Assembly (NCBI GenBank): GCA_030681795.1
Contig: JAUXRG010000016.1
Coordinates: 1-64,000 of the forward strand
Origin: Rubrivivax sp.
GTDB lineage: Bacteria; Pseudomonadota; Gammaproteobacteria; Burkholderiales; Burkholderiaceae_C
DNA length: 64,000 nt
Direction of reading: 5' to 3'
Shown here: positions 17,421 to 25,565 of the stretch, one piece after another
Layout of the letters: each line of letters opens with the position of its first letter
How positions within the stretch are numbered: the stretch's first letter is position 1
The notes under the pieces: generated by a model
Databases searched by the model: none
Seen by the model: the letters and a program-made list of their open reading frames with translations, nothing else
What the model was told of the DNA's origin: nothing
Position numbers and translations under genes: made by a program

Positions 17421-18919
17421 GGATCGTCGCCGCACGGCTGAACCACGAGACCAACACCTTCTCGCCGGTGCCCACGCCACTGGCGGCCTTCGGCCCAGAC
17501 GGCCCCAGCTTCGGCGCGGCGGCCTACGAGCAGAGCCGCGGCTCACGCACCGGCCTGGGCTCTTTCATAGACGCAGCACAGGCCCGCGGTGCGCAGATCA
17601 GCGTGGCCGTCAACGCCACCGCCAACCCCAGCGGGCGTGTGCACGACACGGCTTACGAAACCCTGGCCACGGCCATCGTCGATGCCGTGCGCCCGGGCTG
17701 CGACCTGATCCTGCTGGACTTGCACGGTGCCATGGCCACGCAGTCCTTCGACGACGGCGAAGGCGAGTTGCTCAAGCGCGTGCGCGCGGTGGCGCCGCAC
17801 ACGCCGCTGGCCGTGGCGCTGGACCTGCATGCCAACATCAGCCCGGCGATGGTGGCGCACGCCGACCTCATCGTCGGCTTCAAGACCTACCCGCACGTGG
17901 ACATGCACGAGACCGGGGCGCACGCTGCGCGGCTGGCCTTCGCGTGGTTGGACGGCGGCCGCCGCCCCGCGCTGGCCTGGGCGCGGCCGCCGCTGCTGTC
18001 GCACACGCTGCGCAGCGCCACGGGTGCCGGCGCCATGCAACGTGCGGTGCAGCGCGCCCGGCAGATGGAGACCGCCGGCCTGCAGGCGGTGAGCGTGTTC
18101 GCCGGGTTTTCGCTGGCCGACATCCCCGACGCCGGCATGAGCGTCGTGACGGTCGGTGATACGCCGGCGCAGGCGCAGGCGGCGGCCGATGCACTGGCAG
18201 CCCAGCTCTGGCAGGAACGCGACGGCTTCGTCTACCGCAGCGAGCCGCTGGCCGCCAGCGTGGCGCAGGCGCGCGTGCTGCGCCAGGCCGCACCGGCAGG
18301 CGCCGGCCCGGTGCTGCTGCTGGACCATGGCGACAACGTGATGTCCGGCGGCAGCTGCGACACGACGACGCTGCTGGAAGAGTGTCTGCACCAGGGCGTG
18401 GTGAATATCGGCGTGGGCCCGCTGGCCGACCCGCAGACCGTGGCGCAGTGCGTCGCCGCGGGCGTTGGCGCGACGGTGCAGGTCCGGCTCGGCAACCACA
18501 CGCCGCTGGGCCTGCCGGGTGTGCAGCGCCCGCCGCTGGCGCTGCAGGCCCGGGTGCAGGCCGTCGGCGACGGGCGTTTTCGCATCACCGGCCCGATCTA
18601 CACCGGCGAAACCTGGGCCATGGGCCGCAGCGCGGTGCTGGCGCACGCGGCCGGCCTGCTGGTCGTGACCGAAAGGCCGATGGAGCCGCTGGACCTGGGC
18701 GTGTTCACGAGTCTGGGCGTGGACCCGCGGGCCTTCGACTACCTGCTGCTCAAGTCGCGCATGTACTGCCGCCCGGCCTTCGGGCCCCTGTCTTGCGGGA
18801 TGGTGGAATGCGACAGCCGCGGCGTCACCGCCTCCGACTACGGCTTGTTCGAGTTCCGCCGCCTGCGGCGGCCCATCTACCCGCTGGACACGGTGGCCCC
18901 CCGGCTGCACTTTCCATGA
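17417..18919 (+). CDS. M81 family metallopeptidase (MlrC-like)
   Basis: The 500-residue protein matches the microcystinase C (MlrC)/M81 family: RLNHETNTFSPVPTPL, LDLHGAMATQSFDDGEGELL, LDLHANISPAMV, GFKTYPHVDMHETG, and the C-terminal domain LLLDHGDNVMSGGSCDTT with FGPLSCGMVECDSRG. The His and Asp residues are those that bind zinc in M81. MlrC cleaves linearised or tetrapeptide microcystin, but most family members have unknown substrates and often sit with peptide ABC importers, as here. Its start and stop are both within ATGA overlaps. Confidence 0.88.
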   Translation: MRIVAARLNHETNTFSPVPTPLAAFGPDGPSFGAAAYEQSRGSRTGLGSFIDAAQARGAQISVAVNATANPSGRVHDTAYETLATAIVDAVRPGCDLILLDLHGAMATQSFDDGEGELLKRVRAVAPHTPLAVALDLHANISPAMVAHADLIVGFKTYPHVDMHETGAHAARLAFAWLDGGRRPALAWARPPLLSHTLRSATGAGAMQRAVQRARQMETAGLQAVSVFAGFSLADIPDAGMSVVTVGDTPAQAQAAADALAAQLWQERDGFVYRSEPLAASVAQARVLRQAAPAGAGPVLLLDHGDNVMSGGSCDTTTLLEECLHQGVVNIGVGPLADPQTVAQCVAAGVGATVQVRLGNHTPLGLPGVQRPPLALQARVQAVGDGRFRITGPIYTGETWAMGRSAVLAHAAGLLVVTERPMEPLDLGVFTSLGVDPRAFDYLLLKSRMYCRPAFGPLSCGMVECDSRGVTASDYGLFEFRRLRRPIYPLDTVAPRLHFP

Positions 18920-20058
18920 CTGCCATCGACCCCGTTGCCCTGACCCAGGCGCTGGTGCGCGCCAATACCGTGAACCCGCCGGGCCTTGAGGACCTGTGCA
19001 CCACGCAACTCGCGGACTTGCTCTCGGCGGCCGGCTTCGCCTGCCGCAGCGTCGAGTTCGCGCCGCGGCGCAGCAGCCTGGTGGCGCGCATCGGCGGCCG
19101 GCCGGACCGTGCGCCGCTATGTTTTACCGGCCATGTCGATGTGGTGCCGCTGGGCGCCGCACCCTGGCAGCACGACCCCTTCGGCGCCGAGATCGTCGAT
19201 GGCCGGCTCTACGGACGCGGGTCCAGTGACATGAAGAGCGGTGTCGCCGCCTTCACCGCTGCGGCCATCGCCCAGAGCGACCGCCTGCGTGACAGCGCCG
19301 GGCTGAGCCTCATCATCACTGCCGGTGAAGAGACCGGCTGCGAAGGGGCCTTCCACCTCGTCGGCCACGATGAGACTCGCGCCCTGATCGGCAACGCCGG
19401 CGCGCTGGTGGTGGGCGAACCCACCGGCAACGCGCCGCTGCTGGGCCACAAGGGCGCGTTCTGGCTTGAGGCCAGCGTCAGCGGCACCACGGCGCACGGG
19501 TCGATGCCCGAACATGGCGACAACGCCGTGTACAAGATGGCTCGCGCGGCGCTGGCGCTGGAAGCCTTTCGCTTCGACATCGCCGCGCACCCGCTGATGG
19601 GCACGCCCACGCTCAACGTGGGCACCGCGCAGGGCGGCATCAACATCAACTCGGTGCCCGACGCGGCCATGCTGGGAATCGACATCCGCAGCGTGGCCGG
19701 GCAGGACCACCGCCACGTGCTGCAGTGCCTGTGCCGCGTGCTCGGCCCGCAAGTCAACTTCCGCACGCTGCTGGACGTGGCCAGTGTTTACACCGAACCC
19801 GGTGACCCGTGGATGCAGCGTGTTTTTGCTCGGTGCCAGGCACGCAGCGGGCAGACCCCGCAACCGCGCACCGTGTCCTACTTCACCGACGCCGCCGCGC
19901 TGCGTGGCCCGCTGGGCATGCCGCCCACGGTGATCCTGGGCCCGGGTATCGCCGCCATGGCGCACCAGACCGACGAGTACTGTCCGGTCGAGGCCATCAC
20001 CGAAGCGGTAGCCATCTACGAAGACCTGATCCGCGACTGGTGCGAGGCAGCGCAATGA
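18916..20058 (+). CDS. M20 family amidohydrolase (ArgE/DapE/ACY1/CPG2 type)
   Basis: The 380-residue protein shows the two-zinc M20 site: H in GHVDVVPLG, D in GRGSSDMKSG, the E-E pair in AGEETGCEG, and E in VVGEPTGN. The dimer domain contains GTTAHGSMPEHGDNA. These enzymes remove N-acyl groups from amino acids or cleave dipeptides in the cytoplasm. It differs from the AmaB-type M20 protein on the other strand. Starts and stops overlap neighbours by four bases. The exact substrate is unknown. Confidence 0.88.
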   Translation: MTAIDPVALTQALVRANTVNPPGLEDLCTTQLADLLSAAGFACRSVEFAPRRSSLVARIGGRPDRAPLCFTGHVDVVPLGAAPWQHDPFGAEIVDGRLYGRGSSDMKSGVAAFTAAAIAQSDRLRDSAGLSLIITAGEETGCEGAFHLVGHDETRALIGNAGALVVGEPTGNAPLLGHKGAFWLEASVSGTTAHGSMPEHGDNAVYKMARAALALEAFRFDIAAHPLMGTPTLNVGTAQGGININSVPDAAMLGIDIRSVAGQDHRHVLQCLCRVLGPQVNFRTLLDVASVYTEPGDPWMQRVFARCQARSGQTPQPRTVSYFTDAAALRGPLGMPPTVILGPGIAAMAHQTDEYCPVEAITEAVAIYEDLIRDWCEAAQ

Positions 20059-21341
20059 GCCACGACGATCTGCTGAGCCTGGGCGCCTGGGTGCTGTCAC
20101 GACGCCTAGCGCGCCGCGAGCTGTCCGCCGAAACCCTGGTCCGAGCCTGCCTGGCGCGCATCGCCGAGCGCGAGCCCGAGCTGCAGGCCTTCGTGGTGGT
20201 GGATGCCGAAGGCGCACTGGCGCAGGCCCGGGCGCTCGACGCCGGGGCGCTGCGCGGCCTGCTGCACGGCCTGCCCCTGGGCGTGAAAGACCTCTTCGAT
20301 ACCGCTGAACTGCCCACCGCCTACGGCTCACCCATCTACGCCGGCCACCGGCCGGCGGCCGACGCCGCCGCGGTGGCGTTGTGCCGCGAGGCCGGGGCCG
20401 TGGTGTTGGGCAAGACGGTGACCACCGAGTTCGCGACCTTCCACCCCGGGCCCACGCGCAACCCGCACCACCCGGAACACACGCCCGGGGGCTCGTCCAG
20501 CGGCTCGGCCGCCGCGGTGGCCGCAGCGATGGTGCCGTTGGCGCTGGGCACGCAGACGGCGGCCTCGGTGATCCGGCCGGCCGCGTTCTGTGGCGTGGTT
20601 GGCTACAAGCCCAGCTTCGGCCGCGTGTCGCGGGCGGGCGTGAAGAGCCTGTCGGAGACGCTGGACACGGTGGGCGGCTTTGGCCACGGCGTGCGCGATG
20701 CGGCCCTGCTGGGTGCCGTGCTCACCGGTGACCTGCGGTTGCTGCAATGGCAGGACGCCGCAGCGCCGCGCATCGGCCTGTGCCCCACACCCGAGTGGCC
20801 GCAGGCCGATGCCGACACGCAGGCCACCTGGGCGCAGGCTGTCGCGGCCCTGGCGCCGCTGGCCGCCGAATGGGTCGACGCCGCCCTGCCGGCCGGCTTT
20901 GCCACGCTGGTGCCGCTGCACAAGGCGATCATGGCGCACGAAGCCGCACGGGCCCTGGCTCACGAGCGACTGCGCCACCGCGAGCAACTCAGCCCGGCGC
21001 TGCGCAGCCTGCTCGACGATGGACTGGCGGTCAGCGGGCAAGTCCAAGCGGCCAACCAGGCTGCGGCCGCGCCGCTGCGCCAGCAGATGGACGCGCTGTT
21101 CGCGCGGCATGACGTGCTGCTCGCTCCCAGCACCCTGGGCACCGCACCCGCCGGCCTCCAGGCCACCGGCGACCCGCTGTTCTGCCGTGCCTGGACGCTG
21201 CTCGGCCTGCCCTGCGTGCACCTGCCGTTCTCCAGGGGTGCGAACGGCCTGCCTGTGGGCTTGCAGCTGGTGGGACGCCATGGTGACGACCACCGACTGC
21301 TGGCCTGGGCGGAGTGGGCCATGCAGCGCCTGGTGCGCTGA
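20055..21341 (+). CDS. Amidase signature family amidase
   Basis: The 428-residue protein has the full amidase-signature triad: K78 in LGVKDLFDT, cis-Ser S147 in TPGGSSSGS, and nucleophile S171 in GTQTAASVIRPAAF, with the 93- and 24-residue spacing of the family. It is short and carries no GatA-specific tail, so it is a catabolic amidase rather than the tRNA amidotransferase. It ends the plus-strand operon and would release ammonia or an amine from an amide intermediate of the same substrate. Confidence 0.9.
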   Translation: MSHDDLLSLGAWVLSRRLARRELSAETLVRACLARIAEREPELQAFVVVDAEGALAQARALDAGALRGLLHGLPLGVKDLFDTAELPTAYGSPIYAGHRPAADAAAVALCREAGAVVLGKTVTTEFATFHPGPTRNPHHPEHTPGGSSSGSAAAVAAAMVPLALGTQTAASVIRPAAFCGVVGYKPSFGRVSRAGVKSLSETLDTVGGFGHGVRDAALLGAVLTGDLRLLQWQDAAAPRIGLCPTPEWPQADADTQATWAQAVAALAPLAAEWVDAALPAGFATLVPLHKAIMAHEAARALAHERLRHREQLSPALRSLLDDGLAVSGQVQAANQAAAAPLRQQMDALFARHDVLLAPSTLGTAPAGLQATGDPLFCRAWTLLGLPCVHLPFSRGANGLPVGLQLVGRHGDDHRLLAWAEWAMQRLVR

Positions 21342-21391
21342 GAGCACAGGCCACCGCGGCCAGCGTTGCCATCTTTGCGCGATAGGCGCCG

Positions 21392-22384
21392 TCATGTGGG
21401 CTCCACGGCAACGACTTGCCCGCGCGTCTTCCACAGCGACACCGCCACACCGCCGGCGATCAGCCCGAAGGTCACGCTCAGCGAGATCACCGGCGGGATC
21501 TTGCCGATGATCCCCACCAGGAAGATCTTCGTGCCGATGAAGACCAGCACCAGGGCCAGCGCGTACTTCAGGTACTTGAAGCGGTGGATCATCGCCGCCA
21601 GCGCGAAGTACAAGGCGCGCAGCCCCAGGATGGCGAAGATGTTGCTGGTGTAGACGATGAAGGGGTCGGTGGTGATGGCGAAGATCGCCGGCACCGAGTC
21701 CACCGCGAACACCAGGTCCACGAACTCGATCAGCACCAGCGCCAGGAACAGCGGCGTGGCCCAGCGCACCGGCTTGCCGCTGGCGGGGTCGGGCTCCTGC
21801 ACCCAGAAGGCGTTTCCGCGCAGCCCGTCGGTCACTCGCATGTGCCGCTTGAGGAACTTCAGCAGCGGGTTGTTCGCGATGTCGGGCACATGGTCGGCAA
21901 TGATCCACATCTTGACGCCCGTGAAGATCAGGAAGGCGCCGAAGAGGTACAGGACCCAGCTGAACTGGGTGACCAGCGTGGCACCCAGCCCGATCATCGC
22001 GGCGCGCAGCACGATCACGCCCAGGATGCCCCAGAACAGCACCCGGTGCTGGTACTGCCGCGGGATGGCGAAGAAGCCGAAGATCAGCGCGATGACGAAG
22101 ACGTTGTCCATCGACAGCGACTTCTCGATCATGAAGCCGGTGTAGTAGTCCATGCCGCTGCGCGCGCCCAGATACCACCAGATCCAGGCACCGAAGATCA
22201 GCGCCGCGCTGATGTAGCCGGCCGAGAGCAGCAGGCTCTCGCGCACGCCGATCTCCTGGTCGCCCTTGTGCAGGACGCCCAGGTCGAAGGCCAGCAGCGT
22301 GACGACGATGCCCATGAAGCCGAGCCAGATCCAGGCCGGCGTGCCCAGGAAGTCAGCGGCAAGGAAGGGGATCAAGGTGTCCAT
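21392..22384 (-). CDS. TerC/Alx family integral membrane protein
   Basis: The 330-residue protein has about nine hydrophobic helices and the TerC hallmarks: EKSLSMDNVFVIALIF, VFAVDSVPAIFAITTDPFIV, and HRFKYLKYALALVLVFIGTK. The intramembrane Asp residues are those proposed to bind metal. Family members export manganese (Alx, MeeF) or assist metallation of secreted enzymes. ATG 22384 matches the family start; an open frame continues upstream without homology. It is divergent from an NhaR-type regulator with a shared palindrome, suggesting control by NhaR or by Na+/pH. No yybP-ykoY riboswitch is evident in the 115-base gap. Confidence 0.92.
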   Translation of the reverse strand: MDTLIPFLAADFLGTPAWIWLGFMGIVVTLLAFDLGVLHKGDQEIGVRESLLLSAGYISAALIFGAWIWWYLGARSGMDYYTGFMIEKSLSMDNVFVIALIFGFFAIPRQYQHRVLFWGILGVIVLRAAMIGLGATLVTQFSWVLYLFGAFLIFTGVKMWIIADHVPDIANNPLLKFLKRHMRVTDGLRGNAFWVQEPDPASGKPVRWATPLFLALVLIEFVDLVFAVDSVPAIFAITTDPFIVYTSNIFAILGLRALYFALAAMIHRFKYLKYALALVLVFIGTKIFLVGIIGKIPPVISLSVTFGLIAGGVAVSLWKTRGQVVAVEPT

Positions 22385-22407
22385 GGTCTTTGTTGTCGAA
22401 AAGTAGA

Positions 22408-22430
22408 GGGCCGATGATCGGTCATCGCCC
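22408..22430 (-). promoter_or_regulatory. Stem-loop in the TerC leader
   Basis: CGATGA-TCGG-TCATCG extended by GGG/CCC, with one bulged base, forms a 9-bp stem ending about 24 bases upstream of the TerC start codon. It could modulate translation of the leader. No riboswitch family is recognisable. Confidence 0.4.
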
Positions 22431-22463
22431 GTCTCGGAAGAATCAGCACTAGAGTGAGCACGG

Positions 22464-22480
22464 GTTCGGATTTTCCGAAC
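22464..22480. promoter_or_regulatory. Palindromic LysR-type operator (GTTCGGA-TTT-TCCGAAC)
   Basis: A perfect 7-base dyad around TTT lies 20 bases before the NhaR start, between nhaR and the divergent TerC gene. It contains T-N11-A (22466 to 22478), the core expected for a LysR-type regulator. NhaR binding is inferred from position. Confidence 0.6.
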
Positions 22481-22499
22481 TGAATCCAGTGAGGCAAGC

Positions 22500-23381
22500 A
22501 TGCTGAACTACCGCCATCTGTACTACTTCTGGGTCGTCACCAAAGAGGGCGGCTTCGCCCGCGCCGCCGAGCGGCTGGACATGGCGGTGCAGACCATCAG
22601 CGCGCAGGTGCGGGAGCTGGAGCGTTCGCTCGGCCACCAGCTGCTCAAGCCGGCGGGGCGGGGCGTGGCGTTGACCGAGGCGGGCCAGGCCGCCTTCGCC
22701 CGCGCCGAGGAGATCTTCCAGCTCGGCCAAGTCATCCAGGATGAGGTGCGAGAGGCGGCCAGCGGCAAGGTCGCCCGCCTGGCCGTGGGCATGTCCGACG
22801 GCATCTCCAAGCTCGCGGCGCACGCGTTGCTGGAGCCCGTGCTGGCCACGCCGCAGCTGCGGCTGGTGTGCCACGAGGGCGAATTCGAGCAGTTGCTGGC
22901 CGAATTGGCGCTGCACCATTTGGACCTGGTGCTCGCCGGGCAACCGGCACCACGCAACCCGAACCTTCGCTTGACGAGCGAAAGGCTGGTCGAGTCGCCG
23001 GTGGAGTGGTACGGGCCGGCTGCGCACGTGCACAAGGCCGACGTGGACCAGTTCCCGCAGTCACTGGACCGGCTGCCCATGCTGCTGCCGACCGGCCACT
23101 CGGCACTGCGCCAGACGCTGGATCGCTGGTTCGAGAGCCAGGGCCTGCGGCCAAGAATCGTCGGTGAATTCGAAGACAGCGCACTGCTGGCGGTCTTCGC
23201 CGCGCGGGGGATGGGGGTGTTCCCGGTGAGTCGCCTGGGCGCGGGCGACGTGAGGCTGATGCGCGGGCTGCGCCTGCTCGGACGCTGCGAGCAGGTGAAG
23301 GAGGAGATCCACGCCATCCGGTCGCGCCGAGGGCAGCACCACCCGCTGGTGCTGCAGATGCTGGCCACGGCGCGGGCCTGA
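22500..23381 (+). CDS. nhaR: LysR-family transcriptional activator, NhaR type
   Basis: The 293-residue protein begins MLNYRHLYYFWVVTKEGGFA, characteristic of NhaR, with the winged HTH in residues 1-62 (AERLDMAVQTISAQVRELER) and a substrate-binding-like domain after ~90. E. coli NhaR activates the Na+/H+ antiporter gene nhaA and pgaABCD in response to Na+ and alkaline pH. No antiporter gene is adjacent here; the divergent neighbour is a TerC-family membrane protein, the likely local target. GAGG lies eight bases before the ATG. Confidence 0.88.
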   Translation: MLNYRHLYYFWVVTKEGGFARAAERLDMAVQTISAQVRELERSLGHQLLKPAGRGVALTEAGQAAFARAEEIFQLGQVIQDEVREAASGKVARLAVGMSDGISKLAAHALLEPVLATPQLRLVCHEGEFEQLLAELALHHLDLVLAGQPAPRNPNLRLTSERLVESPVEWYGPAAHVHKADVDQFPQSLDRLPMLLPTGHSALRQTLDRWFESQGLRPRIVGEFEDSALLAVFAARGMGVFPVSRLGAGDVRLMRGLRLLGRCEQVKEEIHAIRSRRGQHHPLVLQMLATARA

Positions 23382-23411
23382 ACGACTCAGGTTTATCCGA
23401 TGTAGAGATTC

Positions 23412-23431
23412 CTGAAAAGCTGCTTTTTCAG
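23412..23431. terminator. Hairpin after nhaR
   Basis: CTGAAAA (23412-23418) and TTTTCAG (23425-23431) form a 7-bp stem that includes a T-run, 30 bases after the nhaR stop. It could be a weak terminator for nhaR or an operator of the following gene. Confidence 0.35.
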
Positions 23432-23483
23432 AACTTCCACAGGCCCTATCTTCCAGCCTTGCCACAACCGATGGAGACCTGTG

Positions 23484-23825
23484 ATGCAAGTGCTGTTCAA
23501 GTCGCGCGGTCCGCAGACCGCCGAGCTTCACGACCTGACTGAGCGCCGCGTGCGCTTCGTCCTGCGACGCCTGAGCTGGTTGGTGCCACGGGCCGAGGTG
23601 CAGTTGTCGGACGTGAACGGGCCCCGAGGCGGCATCGACAAGCGCTGCCAGGTGGAACTCAGGACCGACGGGGCCGGAACCGTGGTGGTCGCCTCCGTGG
23701 CGAACAACTGGCGCACCGCGCTGGACAAGGCGCTGGCGCGCGCCGCGCGGTTCCTCATGCGCCTGTGGCGACGCGGCAACGATACGCGGCGCTTTCGCCA
23801 GCGCCTCATCGCCCTCGATCGCTGA
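23484..23825 (+). CDS. HPF/RaiA-type ribosome-associated protein (short form)
   Basis: The 113-residue protein resembles the sigma-54 modulation/S30EA family: beta-strands around VRFVLRRLSWLVPRAEVQLSDVNGPRGG and KRCQVELRTDG, then a basic helix (NWRTALDKALARAARFLMRL). Family members dock at the decoding centre and silence ribosomes in stress. It lacks the long-form C-terminal dimerisation domain. Conservation is weaker than in housekeeping HPF, so it is probably an accessory paralogue. ATG 23484 has GGAG nine bases upstream; a GTG one codon earlier is possible. It is followed by BI-1 and zinc-ribbon genes on the same strand. Confidence 0.72.
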   Translation: MQVLFKSRGPQTAELHDLTERRVRFVLRRLSWLVPRAEVQLSDVNGPRGGIDKRCQVELRTDGAGTVVVASVANNWRTALDKALARAARFLMRLWRRGNDTRRFRQRLIALDR

Positions 23826-23853
23826 TCCCACCACGAACAAAGGACCACTCACC

Positions 23854-24561
23854 ATGAACCCCATGACTTCAACGCCTCGTGCGAGCGCCGCCGCCACCTA
23901 CCCGCTGGTGGTTGGCGCTGCCGGCTCGCCGCACACGCTCGGCGCCAGCCGGGTGCTGCGCAACACCTATGCACTGCTCTCGATGACGCTGCTCTTCAGC
24001 GCGGCCATCGCGGCCGCCAGCGTGGCGTTGCAATGGCCCGCTCCAGGCCTCGTGCTGACGCTGGGCGGCTACTTCGGCCTGCTCTTCGCCGTCTACAAGT
24101 TCAAGAGCAGCGGCTGGGCGCTGCCGGCGGTGTTTGCGCTGACGGGCTTCATGGGCTACACGCTGGGGCCGGTGCTGGCCAGGACCCTGTCGCTGCCCGG
24201 CGGCGCGCAGGTCGTGACCCTGGCGCTGGCCGCCACGGGGGCGACTTTCCTGGCCTTGTCGGCCTGGGTTCTGACGACCCGGCGCGACTTCAGCTTCATG
24301 GGCGGCTTTCTGTTCGCCGGCATGGTCATCGCGCTGCTCGCGGGCCTGGGCGCGGTATTCCTTCAGTTGCCGGCGCTGGGCCTGGCCGTGGCCGCGATGG
24401 TCGCCTTGCTGTCGGCAGGCCTGATCCTGTACGAGACCAGCCGCATCGTGGGCGGCGGCGAAACCAACTACGTGCTGGCCACGGTAGGCCTGTATGTCTC
24501 GATCTTCAACCTGTTCACCAGCCTGCTGAGCCTGTTCGGTTTCGGCGGCTCGGATGAATGA
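23854..24561 (+). CDS. Bax inhibitor-1/YccA family membrane protein
   Basis: The 235-residue protein has an Ala-rich N-tail and seven hydrophobic helices from about residue 36 (LRNTYALLSMTLLFSAAIAA) to the end (TNYVLATVGLYVSIFNLFTSLLSLFG). The C-terminal ALGLYLDIxNLFxxLLxL-type motif is diagnostic of BI-1/YccA. YccA binds and restrains FtsH; other members are pH-gated Ca2+ leak channels. AAAGGA lies about ten bases before ATG 23854. The stop overlaps an ATG at 24558, but the next gene more likely starts at 24582. Confidence 0.9.
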   Translation: MNPMTSTPRASAAATYPLVVGAAGSPHTLGASRVLRNTYALLSMTLLFSAAIAAASVALQWPAPGLVLTLGGYFGLLFAVYKFKSSGWALPAVFALTGFMGYTLGPVLARTLSLPGGAQVVTLALAATGATFLALSAWVLTTRRDFSFMGGFLFAGMVIALLAGLGAVFLQLPALGLAVAAMVALLSAGLILYETSRIVGGGETNYVLATVGLYVSIFNLFTSLLSLFGFGGSDE

Positions 24562-24581
24562 CCCCCGCCAAGGAGAAAATC

Positions 24582-24857
24582 ATGAAATGCCCGACCTGCC
24601 CCGACACCGCGCTGGTCCTGAGCGACCGCCAAGGCATCGAGATCGACTACTGCCCGCAATGCCGCGGTGTGTGGCTCGACCGCGGTGAACTCGACAAGCT
24701 GATCGAGCGTTCGGTCGCAGCGGCGCCGGCCGCGCCGGCCGCGGTCGGGAGCCACGCCGCGCGGTCGCCGCGCGACTTCGTGGATTCCGATCACAGCCAC
24801 GGGCGGGGCCACTACGGCAGCCGCAAGAAGTCCTGGCTGAGCGACATCTTCGACTGA
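24582..24857 (+). CDS. Zinc-ribbon (zf-TFIIB) protein
   Basis: The 91-residue protein has a two-part CxxC zinc ribbon, CPTCPDTALVL and CPQCRGVWLDRGELDKLIE, the zf-TFIIB family pattern. A flexible Ala-rich linker follows, then a His-rich stretch (DSDHSHGRGHYGSRKK) and a short hydrophobic-acidic tail. AAGGAG sits six bases before ATG 24582. The function of the family is unknown; it often accompanies membrane stress genes. Here it follows the BI-1 gene by 20 bases and is probably co-transcribed. Confidence 0.85.
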   Translation: MKCPTCPDTALVLSDRQGIEIDYCPQCRGVWLDRGELDKLIERSVAAAPAAPAAVGSHAARSPRDFVDSDHSHGRGHYGSRKKSWLSDIFD

Positions 24858-24880
24858 CCCTGCCGCGCCGCCCAGCGCCG

Positions 24881-24907
24881 AGGCGAACCCGCTGCGCGGG
24901 CACGCCT
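24881..24907. terminator. Hairpin between convergent zinc-ribbon and tdk genes
   Basis: AGGCG-aa-CCCGC-tgc-GCGGG-ca-CGCCT forms two stacked 5-bp helices with a symmetric internal loop, midway in the 80-base gap between convergent genes. No T-run is present; bidirectional termination is inferred. Confidence 0.45.
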
Positions 24908-24937
24908 GTGGGAGCGTGCCGGCGGTGGCTGGCGCTC

Positions 24938-25531
24938 TCAGCCGAACAGCCCGGGTGCCCGGACCGGGTCGTCGTCGTCGCTGTAGAAGCATGAGGGGCA
25001 GACGGCGCGGTAGCGCTCGTTGCCCCCGATGACCACCTGCTCGCCTTCCTTCACACGCCGGCCTTCGTCGTCGATGCGCATGTTCATCGACGCCTTGCGC
25101 GCGCAGGCGCAGATGGTCTTCATTTCTTCCAGGTCGTCGGCCAGCGTCAGCAGCGCGGCGGCGCCCGGGAAGGCCTCGCCACGGAAGTCGCTGCGCAGTC
25201 CATAGCAGATGACCGGCAGGCGCTGGCGGTGCGCCAGGCGGTGCAACTGGCGCACCTGGGCCGGTGTCAGGAACTGCGCTTCATCGATCAGCACGCAGGC
25301 CACGCCGGGGCCCACGCCAGCGGCGTCGAAGACGGTCTGCGGGCCGAAGGTCTCCACCGGCCGCTGCAGGCCCAGCCGCGAGCCGATGATGCCGCTGCCG
25401 GCGCGGTCGTCGTGCGCGGCGGTGAGCAGGCGCACCTTCATGCCGCGCTCTTCGTAGTTGTGCGCCGCCTGCAGCAAGGCGGTGGACTTGCCCGCGTTCA
25501 TGGCGGCGTAGCGGAAGTAGAGTTTGCTCAT
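24938..25531 (-). CDS. tdk: Thymidine kinase
   Basis: The 197-residue protein is a type-II thymidine kinase: P-loop AAMNAGKSTALLQ, CVLIDEAQFL with the catalytic glutamate, CYGLRSDFRG, and two zinc-binding pairs, CACARKAS and CPSC. It phosphorylates thymidine in salvage. The frame is open upstream through repetitive sequence, but MSKLYFRYAAMNAG is the family start. It lies 34 bases after ureE on the same strand, an unusual pairing. Confidence 0.94.
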   Translation of the reverse strand: MSKLYFRYAAMNAGKSTALLQAAHNYEERGMKVRLLTAAHDDRAGSGIIGSRLGLQRPVETFGPQTVFDAAGVGPGVACVLIDEAQFLTPAQVRQLHRLAHRQRLPVICYGLRSDFRGEAFPGAAALLTLADDLEEMKTICACARKASMNMRIDDEGRRVKEGEQVVIGGNERYRAVCPSCFYSDDDDPVRAPGLFG

Positions 25532-25565
25532 GGGCGCCGGTGTGCCGACCGCTGCGGCGTCCTGC

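Noticed and set aside
14100..17546. Very long minus-strand open frame through the D-aminoacylase gene into the binding-protein gene
   Set aside because: Only the part from 15704 down has homology; the upstream part is antisense to a conserved gene in GC-rich DNA.
19117..20331. 404-codon minus-strand open frame opposite the M20 and amidase genes
   Set aside because: It shows no motifs, and both plus-strand genes are fully conserved; this is a GC-rich shadow frame.
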